This document shows positions 1 to 6,737 of a stretch of 10,498 bases of DNA, piece after piece. Every line of letters begins with the position of its first letter. The first letter of the stretch is position 1. Source of the stretch: an uncultured Agathobaculum sp. GTDB lineage: Bacteria > Bacillota > Clostridia > Oscillospirales > Butyricicoccaceae. The DNA is taken from positions 1 through 10,498 of the forward strand of contig CALWJG010000048.1 in assembly GCA_944380945.1 (NCBI GenBank), read 5' to 3'. A program made the translations under genes and the position numbers. The notes below the pieces were generated by a model. That model made no database searches, was not told where the DNA came from, and was given only the letters and a program-made list of their open reading frames with translations.

Positions 1-21
1 CCCTGAACACCTGTGTCAGGG
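1..21 (-). terminator. Candidate operon-end hairpin (truncated by window edge)
   Basis: Read on the minus strand, this stretch is CCCTG ACAC AG GTGT T CAGGG. The outer arm CCCTG pairs with CAGGG and the inner arm ACAC pairs with GTGT, with one bulged U. In RNA the innermost pair would open to give a tetraloop. It starts 9 nt after the stop codon of the last gene, where an intrinsic terminator would sit. The U tract that would settle the matter would lie beyond position 1 and cannot be seen, so the terminator role is inference. A regulatory palindrome is the alternative. Confidence 0.45.
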
Positions 22-30
22 ACCTCTTTA

Positions 31-552
31 TCACATTTTGGGGAACAGCTCCTGATCGATGACCGCCTCGAGCGTCATGCCCGCGTAGGCGACCTGCGCC
101 AGACCGTCGATAAACCGGCCGACCGCGGCCAGCAGCACCGAGATATTGTCCGCCACAAAGGGGATGATCTTATCGAGCTTGAGCGAGCCGTCCAGCAGCG
201 TGTTGTGCTTGAGGTAGATCTGGCCCGCCTGCTCAAACAGGCCGAACGCGCCCAGCGCGCAGAAGTCGTTGCAGTAGGCGCAGGCGCGGCGCAGCTGGTT
301 GGCGTGCATCTCCGGCGCGCCCTGAAACAGGGTGACGAAGAACTGCAGCAGGCCCATATCCTCTTCGGGCAGCTGCATGGGGATGAAGCAGCACTCGATG
401 ACCACGTCCTTGGCGACCTTGCCCTGCCGCGCGGCTTCGCAGCGCAGCAGCGTGGGCGCGCCCTCCTTGGCCATGACCTCGGCGCGGAAGCCGTTCTGGT
501 TGAGCACGTCGGCCATGCAGCCCAAAATCTGATCCTGTTGTTCTGATTTCAT
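31..552 (-). CDS. Small soluble protein, possibly YbjN-like (unknown function)
   Basis: This 173-residue protein has no signal peptide and no convincing membrane segment. It opens with an amphipathic helix (residues 4-20). Strand-like stretches follow around 34-39 and 48-58, then an acidic turn (PEED, 62-65), a helical block (66-100), the segment GAFGLFEQAGQIYLKH (about 101-116), and a long C-terminal helical part. That order, with a 'lG.f.l.e.g.iylk' core after a helix, resembles YbjN-type or type III secretion chaperone-like folds. The resemblance is from memory of the fold pattern, not a firm family match. The start is supported by AAGAGG about 8 nt upstream. It is the promoter-distal gene, separated from purD by 83 bp with a hairpin, so it may be co-transcribed at a reduced level or separately. 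A purine role is not shown. It is a real gene (codon bias like its neighbours, RBS, plausible protein) of unknown job. Confidence 0.8.
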   Translation of the reverse strand: MKSEQQDQILGCMADVLNQNGFRAEVMAKEGAPTLLRCEAARQGKVAKDVVIECCFIPMQLPEEDMGLLQFFVTLFQGAPEMHANQLRRACAYCNDFCALGAFGLFEQAGQIYLKHNTLLDGSLKLDKIIPFVADNISVLLAAVGRFIDGLAQVAYAGMTLEAVIDQELFPKM

Positions 553-568
553 AACAAACCTCTTGGTA

Positions 569-628
569 ATGGAGAATGGGGAAGGGGAGGAGGGGCGGCG
601 GCGCAGCGCCTGCGCCCTCTCTCCCTTC
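569..628 (-). repeat. GC-rich hairpin element between purD and the last gene
   Basis: In the transcript sense, GAAGGG (628-623) pairs with CCCTTC (586-581). Further complementary G/A-rich and C/T-rich blocks lie inside, and there is a small GGCG-CTG-CGCC hairpin at the tip. Together they form an imperfect stem of roughly 48 nt starting 8 nt after the purD stop. Next to it, 569-579 reads ATGGAGAATGG on the plus strand. The exact reverse complement of this 11-mer occurs in the purM-purN gap at 5628-5638. No U tract follows, so this is not a classical terminator. It may be a dispersed intergenic repeat or an mRNA processing or stability structure. Confidence 0.45.
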
Positions 629-635
629 TTTCTGT

Positions 636-1886
636 TTACTTGACGCCGATGTCCGTGCGGAAGTGCGCCTTGTCAAAGTGGATCTTGTGCACGTCCGCAT
701 AGGCCTTGCGGATGGCCTCGTCCAGCGTGGGCGCGGTCGCGGTCACGCCGAGCACACGGCCGCCGCTGGTGACGAATTTGCCGTCCTTGACCGCCGTGCC
801 CGCATGGAACACGAACGAATCGGCCACATCGTCCAGCCCGGTGATCTCCTTGCCCTTTTCATAGGCCTTGGGGTAGCCGCCGGACGCCATGCACACGCAG
901 CACGCGGCATTATCCGCCCACCGGATCTCGATCTCGTCCAGCTTTTCGTCGATGACGGCGTTGAAGATGTCGTACAGGTCGGTTTCCAGACGGGAGAGCA
1001 CGGCCTGCGTCTCCGGGTCGCCGAAGCGGGCGTTGTATTCGATCACGCGCGGGCCCTTGGGCGTCAGCATCAGGCCGAAGTACAATACGCCCTTGAACGG
1101 ACGGCCCTCCGCGGCCATCGCCGCGACTGTGGGCTGGAAAATAGTCTCCATGCAGGTCTTGGCAACATCCTCGGTGTAGAAACGCGAGGGCGAGAACGCG
1201 CCCATGCCGCCGGTGTTCGGGCCTTCGTCGTGGTCATACGCGCGCTTATGGTCCTGCGCCGAGGGCATGGTCTTGAGGTGCTTGCCGTCCACGAATGCGA
1301 GCACGGACACCTCGGGGCCGGTCAGGTATTCCTCGATGACCACGCGCGCGCCCGCGCCGCCGAAGGCGTGGCCGTCGATCGCGTCCTTGACCGCGGCGAT
1401 GGCTTCCTCCTCGGTCATGGCGACCGTGACGCCCTTGCCGAGCGCAAGCCCGTCCGCCTTGACGACGATCGGCGCGCCCTGCGCCTTGATATAGTCGATG
1501 GCGGACGCGGAATCCTCGAACACGGCGTAGGCCGCGGTCGGGATGTTGTATTTTTTCATCAGCTCCTTGGCGAACGACTTGGAGCCCTCGATGACCGCGG
1601 CATTTTTCCGCGGGCCGAACGCGCGGATGCCGGCCGCCTCGAGCGCGTCGACCATGCCGAGCGCGAGCGGGTCGTCCGGCGCGACCATCACGAGGTCGGG
1701 CCGGTGCGCTTTCGCAAAGGCCACCACGCCGTCGATGTCCGTGGCCTTGATGTCCACGCACTCGGCCTCCTGCGCGATGCCGCCGTTGCCCGGCGCGCAC
1801 CAGATATGGTCCACCTTGGGGCTTTTCTTCAATGTATGGACGATGGCGTGCTCACGGCCGCCGCCGCCGATGACGAGAACCTTCAT
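636..1886 (-). CDS. purD: Phosphoribosylamine-glycine ligase (GAR synthetase)
   Basis: PurD is a cytosolic ATP-grasp ligase that joins glycine to phosphoribosylamine to give GAR, step two of the pathway. At 416 residues it has the usual family length. The N-terminal dinucleotide-like loop VLVIGGGGREHA spans 3-14. The ATP-grasp region holds GSKSFAKELM (101-110), VVKADGLALGKGV (141-153) and EEYLTGPEVSV (185-195). GPNTGGMGAFSP (222-233) and the metal/ATP-binding IEYNARFGDPETQ (282-294) follow, then the C-terminal domain with GGRVLGV (375-381). The usual GPEAPL motif is here APDDPL (69-74), a conservative change that I believe recurs in clostridial PurD. The start has a strong AAGGAG upstream, and the 17-bp gap to the membrane gene ahead implies co-transcription. 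PurD is placed late in the operon although it acts second, so expression presumably depends on readthrough from purC. Confidence 0.97.
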   Translation of the reverse strand: MKVLVIGGGGREHAIVHTLKKSPKVDHIWCAPGNGGIAQEAECVDIKATDIDGVVAFAKAHRPDLVMVAPDDPLALGMVDALEAAGIRAFGPRKNAAVIEGSKSFAKELMKKYNIPTAAYAVFEDSASAIDYIKAQGAPIVVKADGLALGKGVTVAMTEEEAIAAVKDAIDGHAFGGAGARVVIEEYLTGPEVSVLAFVDGKHLKTMPSAQDHKRAYDHDEGPNTGGMGAFSPSRFYTEDVAKTCMETIFQPTVAAMAAEGRPFKGVLYFGLMLTPKGPRVIEYNARFGDPETQAVLSRLETDLYDIFNAVIDEKLDEIEIRWADNAACCVCMASGGYPKAYEKGKEITGLDDVADSFVFHAGTAVKDGKFVTSGGRVLGVTATAPTLDEAIRKAYADVHKIHFDKAHFRTDIGVK

Positions 1887-1903
1887 GAGTTATCTCCTTC
1901 CAT

Positions 1904-2416
1904 TTATTTGCGCATGCGGAACAGTGCGTCTATGATCAGCTGGAGCGCGCCCAGCCCCTGCAGGACCGGCGCGGCAAGCGCGATCCCCTGCGCGGTCAGC
2001 GCGTTCGCGCCGAGAACGGCGGACAGGAGGGGGAACAGGCAGCCCGCGCTCCACACCGCGAGGGCGATCCACTCGGGCGCCGCGCGCCGGCCGTCCGCGC
2101 GCATCACCGCGCCGCAGGCGCGCAGCAGCAGGCAGCCGGTGATCCACTGCACCGCATCGCCCGCATAGGACAGGGCAATGTGGGCGAGCCCCGGCCCGAG
2201 CACAGGCGTGCCGCCGAGCAGGACGAAAAAGAGCATCACATCCGCCGCGACGCTCGCGTAAAAGAACCAGCGCGAGGCGCTCTGCCAGGCCAGCGCGCCG
2301 GCGGAGAGCAGCGCGAAGGCCGCGAGCTGCATCATCCAGTTGCCGGGCAGGGCGATCATCACCGCCGCGCCGACGCCGAGAAGCAGGCGGCCCTGAAACA
2401 GTGTCAGCTGGGTCAT
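1904..2416 (-). CDS. Integral membrane protein of unknown function (second of a coupled pair)
   Basis: This protein is about 170 residues and strongly hydrophobic. Likely membrane segments lie near residues 8-24, 28-45, 50-68, 78-99, 114-134 and 141-163, so about five or six spans, and it ends in a basic tail (FRMRK). I do not recognise a family. There are no transporter, kinase or protease motifs that I can name. The frame stays open upstream to 2638, but that part is a shadow of the preceding gene. The ATG at 2416 is chosen because GGGAGGGG sits 5 nt ahead and the ATG overlaps the previous stop (ATGA), which indicates translational coupling. It is followed 17 bp later by purD. A role in purine or nucleoside transport or sensing would fit the context but is only inference. 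Confidence 0.85.
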   Translation of the reverse strand: MTQLTLFQGRLLLGVGAAVMIALPGNWMMQLAAFALLSAGALAWQSASRWFFYASVAADVMLFFVLLGGTPVLGPGLAHIALSYAGDAVQWITGCLLLRACGAVMRADGRRAAPEWIALAVWSAGCLFPLLSAVLGANALTAQGIALAAPVLQGLGALQLIIDALFRMRK

Positions 2417-2994
2417 ACCGTCCCCTCCCGCAGCAGCACCCGCGCGCGGCACAGGTACCGGATCATCCAGATATACGAAACGAACGCCGCCAGCAGCGCG
2501 ATCACCTCGAGCGCGAGCTGGACCGTGAACAGCGGCGTGTAGCTGCCCTGCTGAAGCGACAGCACATCCTGCCCGTCGAAACAGGGCAGGAAGCCCAGCA
2601 TGGACGCGCCGCGCTGCGCGAGCGTGGCATAGGCCCACACCCGGCCGAGCCGCCGCGTGCCGTTCGACACGTCTGCCGCCGCAAGATGGCGGTCAAACGC
2701 ATTTTGCAGCGGCAGATAGTACAGCAGGAACAGCAGGTTGGACGCCATGCTGACCGCCCAGCCGGACGCGCCGGCCATCATCAGGACGCACAGCGCCGCG
2801 CCCGCGGCGGCCGCCGCCAGCGCGGCCGTACAGCGCAGGCGAAGCGCCGCATAGCCGTTCATCAGCCAGCACACGAGCAGCAGCGCAAAGCCGAACAGGC
2901 GGCCCGCAGCGTCTGCGGCCACGCCGGCGGTCAGCTGCACGGCGAGCGCCGCCAGCGTCCAGCCCGCCGCGTTTGCGGGGTTTGGCTGAAGCAT
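2413..2994 (-). CDS. Integral membrane protein of unknown function (first of a coupled pair)
   Basis: This 193-residue hydrophobic protein has likely membrane segments near residues 11-29, 32-50, 56-76, 79-96 and 154-178, and a possible further one near 120-137. A more polar loop (about 97-118, with DRH and NGTRR) separates the halves. The C-terminus is basic then acidic (RARVLLREGTV). I do not recognise a family. Its ATG shares one base with the stop of the AICAR transformylase gene (TGATG), and its own stop overlaps the next start (ATGA). No clear Shine-Dalgarno is visible inside the end of purH, so translation probably depends on coupling to purH. The unbroken coupling to purine genes on one side and a second small membrane protein on the other suggests a two-component membrane unit expressed with the pathway. 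The function is unknown. Confidence 0.85.
   Translation of the reverse strand: MLQPNPANAAGWTLAALAVQLTAGVAADAAGRLFGFALLLVCWLMNGYAALRLRCTAALAAAAAGAALCVLMMAGASGWAVSMASNLLFLLYYLPLQNAFDRHLAAADVSNGTRRLGRVWAYATLAQRGASMLGFLPCFDGQDVLSLQQGSYTPLFTVQLALEVIALLAAFVSYIWMIRYLCRARVLLREGTV
2422..2429 (-). promoter_or_regulatory. Ribosome binding site deciding the 2416 start
   Basis: GGGAGGGG lies 5 nt upstream of the ATG at 2416 on the minus strand. This supports the short form of the membrane protein over the frame that runs open to 2638, which would overlap the preceding gene by more than 200 bases. Confidence 0.75.
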
Positions 2995-4169
2995 CAGTGA
3001 TGGAACAGGCGCATGCCGGTGAACGCCATGACGATGCCGTATTTATTCGCGGTCTCGATGACGTTGTCGTCGCGGATCGAGCCGCCCGGCTGCACGATAT
3101 ACTGCACGCCCGACTTGCGCGCGCGCTCGACATTGTCGCCGAACGGGAAGAACGCATCCGAGCCCACGGTCACGCCGGTGTTCTTGGCGATCCACGCCTT
3201 TTTCTCCTCCGCGGTCAGCACCTCGGGGCGTACCTTGAAGGTGTTCTGCCACACGCCGTCCGCGAGCACATCCTCGTACTCGTCCGAGATATACACGTCG
3301 ATCGCGTTGTCGCGGTCGGGACGGCGGATGCCGTCGACAAACTGCAGGCCGAGCACCTTGGGATGCTGGCGCAGGAACCAGTTGTCCGCCTTGCTGCCCG
3401 CCAGACGCGTGCAGTGGATGCGGCTCTGCTGGCCCGCGCCCACGCCGATGGTCATGCCGTCCTTGGCGTAGCAGACCGAGTTGGACTGGGTGTACTTGAG
3501 CGTGATGAGCGACAGGATCATGTCGTGCTTGGCCGACTCGGGCAGGTCCTTGTTGTCGGTGACGATGTTGTTCAGCAGGCTCTCATTGATCTCATAGTCG
3601 TTGTAGCCCTGCTCGAAGCGGATGCCGAAGATGTCGCGCTGCTCGATCGGCTTCGGGACATAGTCCGGGTCGATCTGGACGACGTTGTAGCCGCCCTTGC
3701 GCTTGGTTTTGAGGATGGCGAGCGCCTCGTCGGTGTAGCCCGGGGCGATGATGCCGTCCGACACCTCGTGCGCGAGGTAGGAGGCGGTGTCCGCGTCGCA
3801 CACGTCCGAGAGCGCCGCCCAGTCGCCGTAGGAGCACAGACGGTCCGCGCCGCGCGCGCGGATGTAGGCGCACGCGATGGGGGAGAGCTCGTGGTCCGCC
3901 TCGACGAAGTACATCTGCTTCTCGACCTCGGTCAGCGGTTTGCCGAGCGCCGCGCCCGCGGGGGAAACGTGCTTAAAAGACGCCGCCGCCGGCATGCCGG
4001 TCGCCTTTTTGAGCGCCTTGACCAGCTGCCACGAGTTGAATGCGTCGCAGAAGTTGATATAACCCGGCTTGCCGTTGAGCACCTCGATCGGCAGCTCGCC
4101 CTCGGTCATAAAGATGCGCGCGGGCTTCTGGTTGGGGTTGCAGCCGTATTTGAGTGCGAGTTCGTTCAT
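2994..4169 (-). CDS. purH: Stand-alone AICAR transformylase (PurH C-terminal domain protein)
   Basis: The enzyme transfers a formyl group from 10-formyl-THF to AICAR, giving FAICAR, the penultimate step to IMP. In most bacteria this domain is the C-terminal half of bifunctional PurH (about 510 residues) behind an IMP cyclohydrolase domain. Here the protein is 391 residues and begins directly with the transformylase part, so the cyclohydrolase half is absent. Visible motifs are KYGCNPNQKPA (7-17), the catalytic-type Lys-His in SFKHVSPAGAA (64-74), YTQSNSVCYAKDG (226-238), IGVGAGQQSR (241-250), SDAFFPFGDNVE (337-348), QPGGSIRDD (360-368) and the C-terminal MAFTGMRLFHH. The start has AAAGGA upstream and overlaps the purO stop by 4 bases, which couples the two last enzymes of the pathway. 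Confidence 0.95.
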   Translation of the reverse strand: MNELALKYGCNPNQKPARIFMTEGELPIEVLNGKPGYINFCDAFNSWQLVKALKKATGMPAAASFKHVSPAGAALGKPLTEVEKQMYFVEADHELSPIACAYIRARGADRLCSYGDWAALSDVCDADTASYLAHEVSDGIIAPGYTDEALAILKTKRKGGYNVVQIDPDYVPKPIEQRDIFGIRFEQGYNDYEINESLLNNIVTDNKDLPESAKHDMILSLITLKYTQSNSVCYAKDGMTIGVGAGQQSRIHCTRLAGSKADNWFLRQHPKVLGLQFVDGIRRPDRDNAIDVYISDEYEDVLADGVWQNTFKVRPEVLTAEEKKAWIAKNTGVTVGSDAFFPFGDNVERARKSGVQYIVQPGGSIRDDNVIETANKYGIVMAFTGMRLFHH

Positions 4170-4891
4170 GCGTCCTTTCCCTCCTCATGCTTGTTGCGGA
4201 TCTCCTGCCAGTAGGCGCCGGTCGCAAGGTCGATATAGCGCACGAACAGCGAGACCTTGTTCTGCTCGTTCATGCTGCTCCACAGCAGCTCGGTGAACTG
4301 CTTGATCGGCTTTTCGATGCGGATGCACTTGGGCTCGCCGCGGAAGGGCGGGAGCGGGTCGCCATCGCACTGATAGGTGTGGATGAAGTGGCCGAGGCCG
4401 GGCACCGGCTTGTCATACTCATAGAAAAAGCGCTTGTTCGAGGTGCGGTCGGACGTGAAGTTCTTGAGGATGGACAGGGAATACGAGCCGTCCTCGTTGA
4501 TGACGCCCGAGATGCGCGAGGTGTAGTTGGGCGCGTCCGGCTCGAACTGGCGGGTGCGCAGGGCGTCGATATAGCTCTTGCCCTCGCGCAGGTAGTCGCA
4601 GATCGTGTCGGTCTGGTCGCCGTTGGTGACGACCAGCTTGCCGCCGCACTGGCGCACCGGATGGTAGATGATGAGCGAGGGGTCGGTCATCTTGGCGGGG
4701 TCGTACGCCTGGGTGCGGATGCCGTCCTCGGTCTCGACGAACACGCGGTTGCGGCTGTTTTCCGAGCGGCCCATGATGAAGTACGCGACCACGTTGTACT
4801 TGTTATCCAGCGTGCGGCCGAAGATGATGCCGCGGCCCGGATACGCATTGCTCATCAGTTCATTGCTGATGTCAAACACATTTTTGCTCAT
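4166..4891 (-). CDS. purO: IMP cyclohydrolase, PurO-type
   Basis: The likely reaction is ring closure of FAICAR to IMP, the last step of the pathway. The 241-residue soluble protein carries YPGRGI (17-22), YFIMGRSENSRNRVF (37-51), VTNGDQTD (88-95) and EPDAPNYTSRISG (117-129). This pattern belongs to the archaeal PurO family (PF07826 in my memory), which is unrelated to the PurH cyclohydrolase domain. Context confirms the call: it overlaps by 4 bases a transformylase gene that lacks its cyclohydrolase half. The start lies 7 bp after the purN stop, with GGAG placed about 10 nt ahead inside the end of purN. The family call is firm. The exact activity follows from family and context. Confidence 0.93.
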   Translation of the reverse strand: MSKNVFDISNELMSNAYPGRGIIFGRTLDNKYNVVAYFIMGRSENSRNRVFVETEDGIRTQAYDPAKMTDPSLIIYHPVRQCGGKLVVTNGDQTDTICDYLREGKSYIDALRTRQFEPDAPNYTSRISGVINEDGSYSLSILKNFTSDRTSNKRFFYEYDKPVPGLGHFIHTYQCDGDPLPPFRGEPKCIRIEKPIKQFTELLWSSMNEQNKVSLFVRYIDLATGAYWQEIRNKHEEGKDA

Positions 4892-4898
4892 GCTGCTG

Positions 4899-5531
4899 TC
4901 ACTCCTTTTCCGTTCTTGCCACCCATGCGCCGTGCACGGTGAGCCGGCCGGCGCAGAAATCGGACACCGCCTGCGGCAGCAGGATCCATTCGGCCTGCTC
5001 CATCACGCGGCGCTGCAAAATCTCCGGGGTGTCTCCGTCCTCCACGCAGACGGCTTTCTGCGCGATGATCGCGCCGCCGTCCACCACTTCGGATACGAAA
5101 TGCACGGTCGCACCGGTCACCTTCACCCCTTTGGCGAGGGCGGCCTCGTGCACGCGCAGGCCGTAGAACCCCTCCCCGCAGAACGAGGGGATGAGCGAGG
5201 GATGGACGTTGATGATGCGGTTTTCCCATGCGCGGCACAAGCTGTCCGGCAGGACGGTCATAAATCCGGCCAGCACGATCAGCCCCACGCCCTTTTCGCG
5301 CAGCAGCGCGTCCAGCGCATCGGAATAGGCGCTGGGGGTGTCAAAATCCCTGCGCCGCAGCACAGCGGTGGGGATGGACGCTTTCGCCGCGCGCTCGAGC
5401 GCGTAGGCGTCCGGATTGGAGGAAACGACGAGCGCGATGCGCCCGTTTTCGATCCTGCCCGCCTGCTGCGCGTCGATCAGCGCCTGCAGATTCGTGCCGC
5501 CGCCGGAAACCAAAACTGCGATGTTGATCAT
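4899..5531 (-). CDS. purN: Phosphoribosylglycinamide formyltransferase (GAR transformylase)
   Basis: PurN converts GAR to FGAR with 10-formyl-THF. At 210 residues it has the usual family length. The phosphate-binding loop VSGGGTNLQAL covers 8-18, the folate-site segment LAGFM covers 87-91, and the catalytic trio is Asn108 and His110 in INVHPSLIPSF plus Asp151 in VVDGG. The stretch CGEGFYGLRVHEAAL (118-132) has Phe-Tyr-Gly in place of the more common GLHTHQ, a variant I associate with Clostridia and Bacteroides. The start is preceded by GGAG 9 nt upstream, just after the hairpin and U-rich tract in the purM-purN gap, so purN is the first gene to feel any attenuation there. It ends 7 bp before purO. 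Confidence 0.97.
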   Translation of the reverse strand: MINIAVLVSGGGTNLQALIDAQQAGRIENGRIALVVSSNPDAYALERAAKASIPTAVLRRRDFDTPSAYSDALDALLREKGVGLIVLAGFMTVLPDSLCRAWENRIINVHPSLIPSFCGEGFYGLRVHEAALAKGVKVTGATVHFVSEVVDGGAIIAQKAVCVEDGDTPEILQRRVMEQAEWILLPQAVSDFCAGRLTVHGAWVARTEKE

Positions 5532-5545
5532 GGCTATTTTCTCCG

Positions 5546-5639
5546 AAAAAATAAAATTGAGGATGGAAAATGGAAAATGGCTCCCCGCAGTGCGCCCGGA
5601 GGCGCGCCGCGGCAGAAATCGCTTTTTCCATTCTCCATC
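5546..5639 (-). repeat. Long hairpin element with U-rich tail in the purM-purN gap
   Basis: In transcript sense, GATGGAGAATGGAAAA (5639-5624) is complementary to TTTTCCATTTTCCATC (5577-5562). Fifteen Watson-Crick pairs and one G-U wobble close a GC-rich loop, which itself can fold (CCGC with GCGG, GCGCC with GGCGC). The only mismatch between the DNA arms becomes a G-U pair on the transcribed strand but an A-C clash on the other, which favours an RNA structure in operon sense. A U-rich run (TTTTATTTTTT, 5556-5546) begins 5 nt after the 3' arm, followed at once by the purN Shine-Dalgarno. It could be a leaky terminator or attenuator inside the operon, an mRNA processing site, or a small dispersed repeat of MITE or REP type. 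An exact 11-nt piece recurs at 569-579. Confidence 0.6.
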
Positions 5640-5660
5640 ATACCTGCTCCGCCGGGGGGA

Positions 5661-6698
5661 TTAGACGAGCTCGACGCCCTTGTCGCCGGCGACGCACTCG
5701 CCGATCACATAGGCCTGCTCGCCCGCGGCCGAGATCGCCGCGACCGCGCGGGAGGCGTCCTCCGCCGCGACGGCCAGCACCAGACCCGCGCCCATGTTGA
5801 ACGTGTTGTACATATCGCGCTCCGGGATGTTGCCGGTCTTTGCGATCAGCTCGAACACCGGCGGCACCGGCAGCGCGTGCTTTTCGATCTTCGCGCAGAC
5901 GCCGTCCGGCAGCATGCGCGGCACGTTTTCATAAAAGCCGCCGCCCGTGATATGGCTGATGCCCTTGACGTCCACCTTGCCCATCAGCGACTGGATGGTC
6001 TTGACGTAGATCTTGGTCGGGGTGAGCAGCTCCTCGCCGAGCGTCTTGCCGAATTCGTCGATATAGCGGCGCACGGACTTTTCATTGATGCCGAGCGTCT
6101 TGCGCACGAGCGAATAGCCGTTGGAATGCACGCCCGAGGAGGCCACGCCGATCAGCGCGTCGCCCGGGCGGATGCCCGTGCCGTCGATCATCTTTTCCTT
6201 GTCGACCATGCCGACCGAGAAGCCGGCCATGTCGTATTCGTCCTCGGGGTAGAAGCCGGGCATCTCGGCGGTCTCGCCGCCGATCAGCGCGCAGCCCGCC
6301 TGACGGCAGCCCTCGGCGATGCCCGAGACCATCTGCGCGATCTTGGCCGGGTGGTTCTTGCCGACCGCGATATAGTCGAGGAAGAACAGCGGCTGCGCGC
6401 CGCAGCACGCAATATCGTTGACGCACATGGCCACGCAGTCGATGCCGACCGTGTCATGCTTGTCCATCAGGAAGGCCAGCTTGAGCTTGGTGCCCACGCC
6501 GTCCGTACCGGAGACCAGAATGGGATCGGCCATGCCCTTGAAATCCGGGCGGAACAGGCCGCCGAAGCCGCCGAGCGTGCCCATCACGCCCTTGGTGAAG
6601 GTGGATTCCACCATCGGCTTCATCAGCTTGACCGCCTCGTAACCGGCGGTTACGTCTACGCCGGCAGCCTTATAGCTCTCAGAACGGCTCTCACTCAT
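5661..6698 (-). CDS. purM: Phosphoribosylformylglycinamidine cyclo-ligase (AIR synthetase)
   Basis: PurM uses ATP to close FGAM into AIR. At 345 residues it has the usual length and belongs to the PurM/ThiL/SelD superfamily. Motifs in order are YKAAGVDVTAGYEAV (9-23), the nucleotide-binding VSGTDGVGTKLKLA (62-75), GIDCVAMCVNDIACCGA (85-101), the metal-site GGETAEMPGFY (140-150), ASSGVHSNGYSLVR (186-199) and HITGGGFYENVPRMLP (249-264). The start is supported by AAGGAG about 7 nt upstream. A 39-bp gap separates it from the PurF paralogue ahead. A 129-bp gap with a large hairpin follows, the longest interruption in the operon. Nothing looks damaged. Confidence 0.97.
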   Translation of the reverse strand: MSESRSESYKAAGVDVTAGYEAVKLMKPMVESTFTKGVMGTLGGFGGLFRPDFKGMADPILVSGTDGVGTKLKLAFLMDKHDTVGIDCVAMCVNDIACCGAQPLFFLDYIAVGKNHPAKIAQMVSGIAEGCRQAGCALIGGETAEMPGFYPEDEYDMAGFSVGMVDKEKMIDGTGIRPGDALIGVASSGVHSNGYSLVRKTLGINEKSVRRYIDEFGKTLGEELLTPTKIYVKTIQSLMGKVDVKGISHITGGGFYENVPRMLPDGVCAKIEKHALPVPPVFELIAKTGNIPERDMYNTFNMGAGLVLAVAAEDASRAVAAISAAGEQAYVIGECVAGDKGVELV

Positions 6699-6737
6699 AG
6701 TAAAACTCCTTCGTCGTGTTTTTGGATGGGGACGGGG

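Noticed and set aside
576..2168. Plus-strand open frame of 530 codons opposite purD.
   Set aside because: Same antisense effect. purD on the minus strand has full family motifs and a good ribosome binding site.
2417..2638. N-terminal extension of the second membrane protein (74 residues).
   Set aside because: It lies in another frame of the preceding membrane gene and is Arg/Ala-rich. A strong Shine-Dalgarno marks the internal ATG at 2416.
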